From Blastobasis lacticolella (taxonomy: Eukaryota > Arthropoda > Insecta > Lepidoptera > Blastobasidae): DNA of 64,000 bases. Location of the stretch: assembly GCA_905147135.1 (NCBI GenBank), contig LR990045.1, positions 15,042,173 through 15,106,172 of the forward strand, given 5' to 3'. Under the pieces are notes generated by a model, which ran no database searches, was not told where the DNA came from, and was given only the letters and a program-made list of their open reading frames with translations. This document shows, piece after piece, positions 23,505-34,114 of the stretch. Both the position numbers and the translations under genes were made by a program. The stretch's first letter is position 1. Each line of letters begins with the position of its first letter.

Positions 23505-23645
23505 CATCTTGGCGTTAATGTCCCGGTTGTGCTCTCGAGAACGAGGGCCCGGGGTCCGCCTTGACCATGATCCAAGATTTGGCGATCAGATAATTACAGT
23601 GGAGCGACTACCATCTGACCTCCGTGACCCTGCTACCATGCATCG
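23505..23645 (-). mobile_element. tRNA-derived SINE, copy 3 (partial)
   Basis: Carries CCCGGTTGTGCTCTCGAGAA, CCTTGACCATGATCCAAGAT and GATAATTACAGTGGAGC, matching the common SINE body, then breaks off near CCTGCTACCATG. Confidence 0.7.
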
Positions 23646-23841
23646 CCACAACCGACCTGTGGAAAGTAGGCGCTTGTCAAATCGGTCACCACGCCTTCAG
23701 TAAACCATCGCCTCAACCATAACTAGGCGGGCGCTTACATGCTTTACGTACGCTGTCCCGGGACTCCTAACCCCCACGCCCATGTCCCCACTCGGAAGAG
23801 CCCAGTACTTGTGCTTGTAGCCGTTTCCCATTACCGGATCT

Positions 23842-24308
23842 GCGGCCTTAGCCAAGAGGTTGCGTTAATCTACAATCGTTTGTGGTAGAAAAAATGTATG
23901 GGATTTGACATAAGCTAACGTTATCTGACGTATACAATTCAAGTACTTTCGGTGTACAAAGGAGGCGGATTGGCGGATGATCCTACACAATCAGAGTCAA
24001 TGTAGATGTTGGTAGAAATAGTCGACGACGTAGAAATGTAGACGCATCACGCAAGCGGAGCTGTCAAAAATGGCTAGACTGGCAGGTCTAGTTCGACTAT
24101 TTCTACCAACATCTACATTGACTCTGATTGTGTAGGATCATCCGCCAATCCGCCTCCTTTGTACACCGAAAGTACGCGAATTGTCTATGGAACAAAAATT
24201 TCTACCACAAACAGCTTATGTCAGATAACGTTAGCTTATGTCAAATCCCGTACATTTTTTCTACCACAAACGATTGTAGATTAACGAAACCTCTTGGCTA
24301 AGGCTGCT
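23842..24308. mobile_element. Long foldback element (arms about 180-215 bp)
   Basis: The left arm begins GCCTTAGCCAAGAGGT and CGTTAATCTACAATCGTTTG; the right arm ends with the inverse CAAACGATTGTAGATTAACG and ACCTCTTGGCTAAGGC. The inner arms share TTGGTAGAAATAGTCGA and its inverse. The spacer is about 65 bases. The right arm has roughly 30 extra bases from an internal duplication. A transcript through it would fold into a long hairpin. There is no open frame. Confidence 0.8.
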
Positions 24309-24518
24309 GGGGGTCTAAAAAGGCCACATTAGCGTTTCATATTATGATTCATATTAATGTGTGACAAACTTATCTACAGCGTCGCTGTTGTTGACAATGA
24401 CATGACAATTCAAAATGGCGTGACTTAGTTCCAGTACTGGCCACCTAATCAGATAAGTTTGTAGTAGTCTAATATGAATCATAATATGAAATGCGAATGT
24501 GGCCTTTTTAGACCCCCA
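24308..24518. mobile_element. Second foldback element, abutting the first
   Basis: Termini TGGGGGTCTAAAAAGGCCAC and GTGGCCTTTTTAGACCCCCA are exact inverses; arms continue through TTTCATATTATGATTCATAT (about 47 bp). The loop (ACAGCGTCGCTGTTG...) has a diverged relative at 42620-42715. Confidence 0.75.
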
Positions 24519-26474
24519 GCTGTAGCCTCTCGCTCCTGCAGGAACGTCACTCTTAGAACTCATGTCACCGTAAACTAAATTAAAAAACTGACTAAAATAA
24601 GGAAATAATACTAGTTAGAAATACCTTATTCCTTGAATAAAACAATTATTTGAAGCAACACCAAAAATTTATTACTTTATAGCGGAAACAGTGCATAGCT
24701 AAATAACTCCTTAAAAGTATAAAAATAAAACAATGATATATTAGAGTACAATTACGAGAAAGGTGAGGTTTAAAAACGTCAAAGCGACAATATTAATTAT
24801 ACTCTACATTAACTATTACTTTACTTAACTATCTTTAATTTATCCTCGAGCTAATCAAGGACAAGTAAAACCAAGACTCACTAAACACAAAAAAATTACG
24901 TAAACTTCGATATCCAGCTGATCGGGTACCGCAAATTTATTTAGTCGGTCTTGGTTGAACGGAACTCCATGCCTTTACTCCAGTTAGTCTTTTCTAATTT
25001 GAACAGTGCGATTTTTTACAAGGGCAGGTTGAACTCACACCATTCAATTTAAAAGAAACTCGGTGCGTGCAGGATCCTCGTTAGCGCCGGCCGCAAAGTA
25101 CGGCACCGACGACGACACTGAACAAGTAGAAATTGTTACAACCTCTATACTTTGCATTAAAATAATGCCCATTTTCACAGGCAAGGGATCCTAACTTCGC
25201 AATCACTAGTTTCCAGTGACTTATCACTCTAACACATAGTTCTCAGCTTCCCTGCAAAGTTTTCCATCATGTATTCAAAAGAAAACCCGACTAGTCACTG
25301 ATAAAATAGAAATAATAAACAAACTGCATTCCTGCCTCTTAACATAACCACACAGATCACCTGCAAGTACCAACCCTTGCTCTTTGTAAAAAGTTCCTAA
25401 GTTAAATGATTTTTACATCTGGCACCTCAAAGCTTGTTACAAAGCAAAGGTCGGAGCAGTTCGTCAACAAGACAAAACTAGCTGAGATATGTTTTCCGTT
25501 TAATGCTCAGCATGTTAGAAACAACGTACACACCAGACTTAACTAAATCACTAAAATTATATAGATGCCTGTCACCAACACGTAAATCTTGGTTGGATAA
25601 TGCCATGATTATGATTACATTAAAAGCTAAGATTTCCGGTTAAGTATAATAATAACCATCTGATTAAATTCCATATTACGAATGCAAAAACATGCCTAAA
25701 TAATGCTGAATATTAAACTGGAAATATATAATCCACACTTTTTTTTGTGTTGCAATAAATACTAACTTAACTTCTAACACAATATCATAAACAAACATTA
25801 CTTCACTTTTAAAACAATGGGTTTTATTAAACCGAAACTTCGACCAGCGCTAGGTACATTATTTATTAGAATAATATTTATTGCAACATATTTTTATATT
25901 TTTTAACATTTTTTTTTGTTTTATCTTTAAGTAATTTCCACGCTGGGAAAATTACACTAATTCTATGCAAAGTATAGCTTGTATTTTGTTATTATAACCA
26001 CTCCATACTTTGTTCTTTAAGTTTACGGGCTATGCAGTTTATCCTCGCACATTGGCAGTAGTAGTACAAGTGAGATATCACTTGCAATTTCTTAACGACT
26101 TATCAATAACTCAATAAACACAAAAAATTCATTATTTTGTTGTAAATAACTATTAGTAATTCATTTTGCCTCGATTTGTAAATAAAATAGACAATAATCA
26201 CAAGTAAGATACTGCAAACATGCCAGTTATAAAGCATAGCCCGAAGTGCTACTATAGGCACAAAGGCTGTACGCCATATTCAAATGGAAAGTGGTAATAA
26301 AGATAAGAATGGCTCAAAACCTTGCGACATCAACAACAAGCTTGTTCTTCATCTACATCAATAGCGCCTGGGTATTGGAAACAAGTTAAATTCAAGTTAA
26401 CATTGGGTGTATTGCCTTGCTATATGCGTAGATTGCTAGGTGTGTCTCATTGATGTCGCCAGATTACGAGGCAT
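24519..26474 (-). other. loqs 3' flank, probable long 3' UTR
   Basis: AT-rich, without open frames of note, directly after the loqs stop. Several AATAAA signals exist on the - strand (for example near 24668-24673), so a 3' UTR of up to about 1.8 kb is possible. The true cleavage site cannot be set from sequence alone. Confidence 0.45.
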
Positions 26475-29400
26475 TCACTTCTTGGTCATAATTTTGAGGT
26501 ACTCCAGGGCATTCTGAGCAGCTGAAGCCTGAGCATCCTTGCTGGTAAGACCTGATCCATAGCAGACTGCAACAGGCAGAGTTGACAGTTGCACTAAGCA
26601 TTGAGAGCGGCCAGTCATTGATTTCTCTTCAATATCAACATAAGTCACCTCAAATGACTGTTCAGAAGCAATCTCTTGCAAAAATTGCACAAAGTTGAAG
26701 TCCTTGTTGTTTAATGGTGTCACCTGCATACGAAAAAGTTTGTAAGTCTGTGGAACTTTAAATGGGAAAATAGAATGATTTCACAACAAATTTGCTCATG
26801 CACAAATCAGTACTTAAACATGTAAAAAGCAGCACATAACATGCATAATAATTTGAATGGTCGTACCTGCAACTTGGCCAGGTTAGGGCCGACAGATTGT
26901 TTGAGATGTTTGTGAAACTGCGACACCTTGTGGCTGTGACTTGTAGTCAGTGTGGAGATTTTACTATCTTTCAAGTCGGCATAGCGCGCCGCGACTCCCT
27001 AGAACACAACATGACAATAAAAATTTAGTTGATGTTAGTAGCCTTCCTGCACATTCAAGGCTGAAGGAACCGACCGAAAGATAGTAAAACACCTGGCCAA
27101 GTGCAATTCCCTCTGAAGAATGATAACTAGGAGCCATCATATTATCTGCCATCTAGCTAGTGAGTAATTTAGAATTTTGTAACACAAGATTGTTAATTAT
27201 AGGAATAACAAAGTTAAATTAATTTAGAAAACACAATTTTCAAAATAATATTATTAATAGCATTAGCTAACATTGGCTGTGAATGTCTCCTATTTGTGAT
27301 AAAATTGTGTTTGTGCAATTAGGAATATGTAAAAAGAATTACTGGTATTTGGTATACAAAAAGAAGGTAGCTCTTTATAATTCAAATGTGGCAAATGAAA
27401 GTTATCTGGTGAGGTAATAATATAAAAAGAGACATACCTCCTCATCAGGCTGGAAAGATTCCGGAGGATTATCCTGCAGTGCCTGCCACATCTTGTAGGC
27501 AGCCTGACGTTTAGCCAGCTTCTTAGATTTGCCTGTACCAACTTCACGGCGTTTCAGCAAAGTGCATACTATGGTGAACTGTCGCTCATGCGGAAGACCT
27601 GAAACAAGAATATTTAACAATCTAAGCATGCTGGTTATGCATAAGACCTGAAACAAGATTATTTAACAATCTAAGCATGCTGGTTATGCGGAAGTCGCTT
27701 GGATACGAATATCTTTAGGAATTGAGGTTTGCGTATCCATGTGCGAAGGGCCTATGCAGTGGCCTAGATAGACTACAGGTGGAACACACATACATGTGTA
27801 AATTTGTGACTGGCATTTCAATTTTCATCATCATCATCAATGGCCCCTACCGGTCCACTGGTGGACTTCAACCATCTCCACATCTGTGGAGGGTATTGCT
27901 ACAACCTCGACACTTGACAGGCAGCTTGGAAATCATTGTTTAAAATACACAACAGAAAATGCTGCAATTCCAATGTCTATTGAGGTCCTAGCTAGACGGG
28001 GGTAATAGACAATGTTGCCTATTTTCCAATCAGCATAATGCTGCAGACATGATCCAGTATGAAGTTTATTCATTCATATACACATACAATCTATTTAGTC
28101 TGACCAATCAGCATCACAAGTGATGGATAGTGATATTTTGATATTTAGCAGTCTTTATTACACACACAATTATATTTTAGATTGTTTATGGTACTTACGT
28201 CGGTTAACATTGTCATCGTTCTCAGCATGGTAAGAAGGTGGAGGCCAGAATCGTGACATGCACAATTCTTGCAACCAACCTACAGGATTTCCCATCAACT
28301 TATCTTCAAAGGAAGAGACCACAGCTCCACTGAAAATAAAATAACAATTTAGGTAATTAGTACAGAATTCTAATGGAAGCATTGGTAGCCTAGTGGTAAA
28401 GGTATACAACTCGCATGCTATTTAGAATCCCACTGTTGCCATGTAGCAATGACTCTTTTCTGAGTTATGTTCATTAGTTTAATACTAACTTATGCTCTTA
28501 CAGTGAGCGAAAACATTGTGATGAAACCTGCACATTCTGTTGCCTAAATGTGTAACCATGATCCAATCTGGCCAGGTTTCCCTGGTAGCAGGGTCCACTC
28601 CACTGTAACTAACGAGTTGGCTTGGTACTTCTGGCTTACGAGTCGGACCCATTAGCCATTAGGAACCAACACTCCTATTTTCCAACTCTGATAAATTTTT
28701 GAATTGATTACTTTGCTCTTTTATGAGGAAGACAAATAAAAGGTAAAACAAAAAGCATTAGAAACCAAATAACCTATTGAGCTGCATTGTATCAGCTTAA
28801 GACCCCACGCTAATTGTGCAACAGTTACAATACAGCACAAAGCAGTGCTTCATTTATTTTCCGAGAAATATTAGTCCTTTGTGGATGTCACCTGATGCAA
28901 TAAATACCCAAGGATATAAAAATCAATACGATTACAATTGTAATAACCACATGAAACACTAACGTTTCAGGTACATTTCCATTGGTCCCTTGATCTGCAG
29001 GCGTTGCACCAGTCAGTTTATCAAGCAGTGCTTTGGCAGCCGAGTGTTTCGCTTCTTTCTTAGAACGGCCAGTACCCATAGCTGAAAACAGAAATTTCAA
29101 AATTTGTAGCTATAGAAAATTTGTCAATAAAATGAATGTGGGTAGTATGCATTTTACTAAAAAATTTCACATTGAACATAATTTCTTCCAAAAACTTACC
29201 AACTAGATCTGCAACAGTTACTCGATAACGGAAAGTTGGCTCGTGGATCATGCCCTCAATCTGCACAAGCTCGTACTTGGGTGCGGTTCCACGACGTGCG
29301 AGCAGCTCTTGCAAGACCGACACAGGAGTTTTGTTGGGAAGAGATTCCATTTCCTAAAGTGTATAAACAGCATGGTTCAATATTTCTTCTAAAAGGCTTC

Positions 29401-30145
29401 TAGTACCTACCAACTTATAAACAACTCAAACAAAGAAATTTTATGATTCAAGTATGTACTTATAAATTGACGTTTTGTAATATATTTGTGGTTTTATGCA
29501 AGGAATATATCATGCAATCAATGTGAAACAGTGTTTTTCAGTGTTGTTGACCTTTAATACATACTCTTTTAGCAGCTTCGTCGAGAGGTAGCCGTTCCAG
29601 GTTGCTGGTAGGTTTGGGGCGGCCTTGAAAGCGACGGCGCGGGCCAAGAGGCGCGTGCTCGCCATCTGGGCCCGCTCCATGCACCGGTAAGCCGTGCACC
29701 ACACCCGGAACGCCACCATGAACCACTCCAGTATGCGGATGCACTACACCACCGTCCATCTGATTGTACGGAAACATGCTTTTACAATAAACTAAGTTTA
29801 GACTTTCAAAGCAACGTAACACTTCGTAACCCTAAACAACTTCTAGGCTATCACAAATATAGGTATCATGAATCAGTCAAGGTTTTACAAAATTCTTATT
29901 TCTTGCGGTTCAGTTCAGTTTAGTGACATGGCGGCCGCCGGCCATTACGACATTATCAAGATGGCTACGCCGCCGCATGCCGGCTGGTAATAACCTCATT
30001 ATATCTGATATTTCACAATTCCAGTAAAAGTTTAAAATCTAGTACCATGAGGAACAATTAGTTAAAACAAATATATATTTTTGCAGAACATACGAAAGAC
30101 AAAGCGATTATTATAAAATCACCAAGTAGGCAGGCAACTTACCAT
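26475..30145 (-). CDS. loqs: Loquacious, three-dsRBD Dicer partner (TRBP/PACT family)
   Basis: Eight coding exons on the - strand: ATG 30143-30145, 29565-29759, 29200-29353, 28964-29081, 28199-28329, 27438-27598, 26867-26998, 26475-26723; phases all agree, giving 380 residues. dsRBD1 (about 74-145) starts TPVSVLQELLARRG and has GTGRSKKEAKHSAA; dsRBD2 (about 170-245) starts NPVGWLQELCMSR and has GTGKSKKLAKRQAA; dsRBD3 (about 300-378) has SKDAQASAAQNALEYL without the KKxAK RNA-binding motif, as expected for the Dicer-binding third domain. The protein helps Dicer process pre-miRNA and dsRNA and load Argonaute. The acidic/His/Gly-rich N-terminus (VVHPHTGVVHGG) is family-variable. Exon 7 (44 codons, phase 0/0) corresponds in place and size to the segment separating fly isoforms PA and PB. 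Confidence 0.94.
27830..27965. repeat. Dispersed repeat fragment in loqs intron
   Basis: A CAT-type simple repeat followed by CCGGTCCACTGGTGGACTTC-like and GTATTGCTACAACCTCGAC blocks, related to the family at 62045-62310. Non-coding. Confidence 0.5.
28377..28626 (+). mobile_element. tRNA-derived SINE, copy 4 (plus orientation)
   Basis: Starts GCATTGGTAGCCTAGTGGTA, which fits a pol III A box, then the SINE body in inverse form (AACATTGTGATGAAACCTGC, GTGTAACCATGATCC). It lies in the loqs intron between exons 4 and 5, opposite to gene direction. Confidence 0.7.
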
Positions 30146-30553
30146 TATGTTTAGCTGTCTATTCGGCTGTTGTTAATCTACAGAACAATTAATTTTATGT
30201 ACACCACAAGCTACAAAATAGCGAAACACCGATCACAACAGACAGACAAAACGCTGCTCCTACTCGGATATTATACTATTTTGTGAATAATTGTGAATGT
30301 GTGACATTGCAGTGACAGCTGTTACAATTAGTGATGTGCGCGATTCGATTGGGCAAGTCATTGTATTCGAATGATAAAATAATTTGTTTTGAAGAAAATA
30401 CAGCCATACTTAGGTAGGCAATATTGTTAGCTCATTGTTTTTAGTTAGAATATTAATCATAACATGGTAGCATTTACGTGAAAAAATAGTGAAAAAAATT
30501 TGTAATTGTGCTAAACATTTGCTCGAAAACTTCGGGTAAGGTGACAATAAATA
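30146..30553. other. loqs 5' UTR and upstream region
   Basis: Directly before the first loqs ATG on the - strand; should contain 5' UTR and promoter. No core promoter element could be assigned. The + strand side leads into a decayed Copia fragment. Confidence 0.45.
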
Positions 30554-31557
30554 ATGCAATCACTAAATTTTAAAATAGATATCGTCCGCCTAGAAGGTAA
30601 CGAGAACTGGTCAACATATAAGTCCAAGGCAACCCTACTCATGCGAGATATGTCGAGTGGGCTAAATGCGGTAAACAGCAAACTAAAAAACCTATTACTG
30701 CTGATCCTTTACTAATTGCCTAATTCAACAAAGCTCTAGCTCTAGAAATTCGACGAAGTAGATAGTCCCGCACTTCTAATACTTACTGCAAATATGTCAG
30801 ATGCAACTATACAGAAAATTATGAGATTTTATTATTCTAAAGAAGTTTGGCAGGAATTTCATCGTACGTTATTTGATGATAGGTCAGAACTCGGAAGACA
30901 TTGTGTATGTAATTCTTCGATTATCAAAAAGATCCGTGTCACTATATACATGTCTCCAAAATCAAAACTATTTGCACTGATTTGAAAACAATATTGGTAA
31001 AGTTAGAAAAATCTGATCTTCTAAAAATCCTTTTAATCTGCAAGATACTGGATATGCTACCAGATGCTTATTTTTCTTTCAAAACAAGTTGGATGCTAAT
31101 GTCAAAGATACACAAAATGATCGATAACCTCACAAGGCAACTATGTGCTTATGAACGGCCACTCTTAAGTAAAGTTAAAGAAACTGCAGAGGCTCTAACA
31201 ATGCAAGAAAGGAAAGAAGCCCCTAAAGAAATGCGGATACTGTGGAATGATAGGTCATAAAGTGAGACAGTGTCTGAAATGGGAAGCGGATGGAAAACCT
31301 GCCAAACCTAGCAACATTCAAGACGAAACGAGGAACTTAAACCTAATGCTTTTACAAGTAACAACAGACAATGAAGTAAATGCTTTACATAGTGGTAATA
31401 CTATAAGCTGGTTCGTAGATAACGGCGCTCATGCTACCTGTTGGAGAGACTACTTTTCCAATTTCAAACATTTCGATTATGTTCATACTGTTACTACTGC
31501 ATATGGCAATGCTGTCAAAGCTGTTGGTAAACGTACAGTTGACCGGATGACTGTGTA
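30554..31557 (+). pseudogene. Copia-type gag-protease fragment, frameshifted
   Basis: Opens with MQSLNFKIDIVRLEGNENW, the usual start of Copia Gag. The reading frame is broken several times (stops near 30713 and 30982; shift near 31230). After the shift a CCHC knuckle is readable (CGYCGMIGHKVRQC) and then the protease active-site region WFVDNGAHATCW, where DNGA stands for the usual DSGA. Integrase and reverse transcriptase are absent. It is a dead remnant. Confidence 0.75.
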
Positions 31558-31920
31558 GTGACATCTATCGATCCTATAAGGAATCTCAACGATACTCAGG
31601 TTACGAGTACACGAACAACGTTGGCAAGTATCCGCATATAGATGGCGCTGACCGTCCTACATCGCGCTAAAGAAATGTGCCAACTTCGCGGCATATATAC
31701 AACTTCCGACGATCAACTGTCGGACCTTGGTCCCCTGGTCACAACACCCGGCCAGTAGGGTAATTACCCTTTTCCACCTTCTCCATCTTCGCTTGCCAAC
31801 ATTGGCGACTACCTTATCCCTTCACCGCCAAAACTGTAATCAATGTTGTGGAATCCATTATGTGACTGTAATGTATTGTATGTAGGTACCAAATGTCACA
31901 CGCAATTTAATTTCTGTACT
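31553..31920 (+). repeat. LTR-like stretch after the Copia fragment
   Basis: Starts TGTAGTGACATC, has a TATA-like GGCATATATACAAC at about 31700 and a G/C-richer stretch (GGTCCCCTGGTCACAACACC). It may be a solo LTR, but no partner copy or flanking duplication was found in the window. Confidence 0.35.
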
Positions 31921-32191
31921 TACCACTCAAGACTATATCCCTGGGTCTTTCGCAACACGTGACCAAACGAGCGCAGAGCTACCTCCTTAATCTTATCCTG
32001 TAAAACCAGCGTTTATGTTTAACTTCAAATTACTCAGAATAAAGATTATGAGATTTTGAATTTAATGAGAATTTTAGTAAGTTGTATTTAGCGTTCTATC
32101 ACTTAATTCGTGGAGACCCACTACATCAATAGTTCAATTTTTTGGATAAATTTTGACAGACACGGAATGTCTAAAATTTTGTTAAATGTCC

Positions 32192-32562
32192 TTATAAGAC
32201 CACGCTAAGTCCAAATCGCTTATTAAAAATTAAAAATCTCAGTATGGCGAGTTTTTAAACGTCATAGAACGTCATTCACAAAAGTCATAACAAACAGTTT
32301 GATTTCTGTAGGATTGTTTATTTTCGTGATTTATGTAAAATGTTATTAAATAATGGGCATAACAATAAAAAAGGAAGTGCGGGAGATAATTTTCAGCGTG
32401 ATTAATAATTTAGACAAAAGTTCAAGCTAATAGTGACCTAATAACTAATGATGATGTTTACTAGAAGGACTGACAAGGACAGATTGTCCCTAGTTTATTG
32501 CCATATCCCCACTTTACAATTTTTACAACTGTCAGTCAATACGGACTTATCGTGGTCCTATT
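32192..32562. mobile_element. Mariner-type MITE with transposase scrap, copy A
   Basis: Ends TATAAGACCACGCTAAGTCC and GGACTTATCGTGGTCCTATTA are inverted repeats. Inside, ATGGGCATAACAATAAAAAA begins a short frame reading KKEVREIIFSVINNL, like a Tc1/mariner-type transposase N-terminus. A better copy lies at 47123-47510. Confidence 0.65.
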
Positions 32563-32751
32563 ACAGATGTCTGAAATGTTTTCATTCGATTGCCGTAACT
32601 ACATCATTCGAATAATACGATTGTTTCTTTTATAAACAGTTGTCATCACTAGTCTATTGTCCTACCCAGCCATCAGTGCAACAAATGGTTTTAGAGCCAT
32701 CTATGACTCATATTCTGTACTAAAAAGGCTACATTAGCAGCGTTGCCAGAT

Positions 32752-32838
32752 CGTACCTTTTGGTACGATTTACGTACAATTTGGCCGACTGTCGTACCTT
32801 TGGCGTACTTTGCTCCACATCGTACTATTTAGTACGTT
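32752..32838. repeat. GTAC-dense stretch
   Basis: GTAC occurs about seven times within roughly 85 bases, mostly as CGTAC/GGTACG, for example CGTACCTTTTGGTACG. Chance expectation is about one in 256 positions. The cause is unknown. Confidence 0.55.
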
Positions 32839-33079
32839 TTTACAAAATGCTAAATTTAGGTGGTCACTTCGCCTTTCCTGTCCGCGAAATACCGTAAAAT
32901 ATTGGAAGGAAGTGTTGATTTTTGCCACCGGCACCATTTTATTGACTAAAAATCGTCTAAAAATGTCCCCACCCGTAGCCATGGAGCTTTTGTTTTAAAG
33001 GGGCCCGAAAGTTGGTTATTCGTAAATATCTCGAAAACAGTGTATCAATAATATTTAGGTACACGCTCTTTCAAATTCC

Positions 33080-33330
33080 CAGCCGTTTGCGAGCGAGCAG
33101 CAGCGGTAGGTCAAACACCCTTTGTGACCCCGACACCATCCATAACTCGTGGATTTTCCAATAGTTACTTAGTTATCCGTACGAACCACTTTGGTGAACT
33201 AAATCTTACCTTCAGGTATAATGGCTAAGGAATGGAATTCGTTGCCTGTGAGTTTCTTCCCTTAATATTGGACACTTTCAAAGGCTTAGAGTGAATGGGC
33301 TGTTTCAAGATAGGCACATGCTTCAAATTC
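33080..33330 (+). pseudogene. Decayed LINE ORF2 tail
   Basis: Conceptual translation contains EWNSLP, the common W-NSLP motif in the last 50 residues of insect non-LTR ORF2 proteins, with frameshifts around it. Too broken for subfamily assignment. Confidence 0.4.
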
Positions 33331-34114
33331 GGGCGCATCGTTACTTACCACAAGATGAGACACCGGTCAAATGGCTGGCTAAGTTAAAAATATATATAGG
33401 TTTACCTAGACCTAATTTTGAGCACTGCCGGTCAGTTGCGTAAAAAAGGCTTCTTACGGTCTGTATCACGACCGCCATGATTGATATCCTTGCGTTCTAT
33501 CTATGCAAGCCCAGATACCGGAGCATAAAATTATATATAGTGGGTCGACAGCTACGCCTATATCTACATGGACGGCCGCACTGCATACTTGCAACCCCAA
33601 CTCAATGCTGATGGAGCCACTGAAATCCTCAGTGATTCTCAGAAGCCTACGCATTATTGGCACACAACTTGAGATCGTATAATATATAACTACTTATTAT
33701 AATAATTCCACAATCTATAACTAATAATCCATTTTTAAAAATATTAATTTAAAGTCAATTAATAATATAATTATTTAGGTTACATATATAGGTAAAAGCA
33801 TTATACACTTTATCTTCATCTTTTATTAGGTACTTATATATTTCTATATTATTTTTTGAGCCCTGTTTCCGAAGCATGTTCAGATCACTGACCTTCAAAT
33901 AAATTTAACAAAATATATCAATAAGTAGATGTTATCTTGTGTCTCGGTAATTAAAACAACTGTATTTTCTTTATTTATATATTTTTATTTTGGGCTATAA
34001 GGCTCACGCTATCATTTGTTTGAAGCTTGTTCTTTTAATTCTAATCTTAATATATGTATTATTATTATTCTAAAATAATATCTTAAAATACAATTTCTTC
34101 TACATAAAAATTTT
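33331..34114. other. Spacer before gustatory receptor A
   Basis: 33450-33665 is GC-richer with a 65-codon open frame on the - strand but no recognisable motif or splice context. The remainder is AT-rich. An AATAAA on the - strand at 33970-33975 may serve the receptor gene, about 140 nt after its stop. Confidence 0.4.

Noticed and set aside
30982..31558. Two + strand frames considered as host genes
   Set aside because: They are successive frames of a decayed Copia gag-protease, with CCHC and DNGA motifs.
32770..32998. Open frames across the GTAC-rich stretch
   Set aside because: No motif, start context or splice sites; the openness is explained by the unusual composition.
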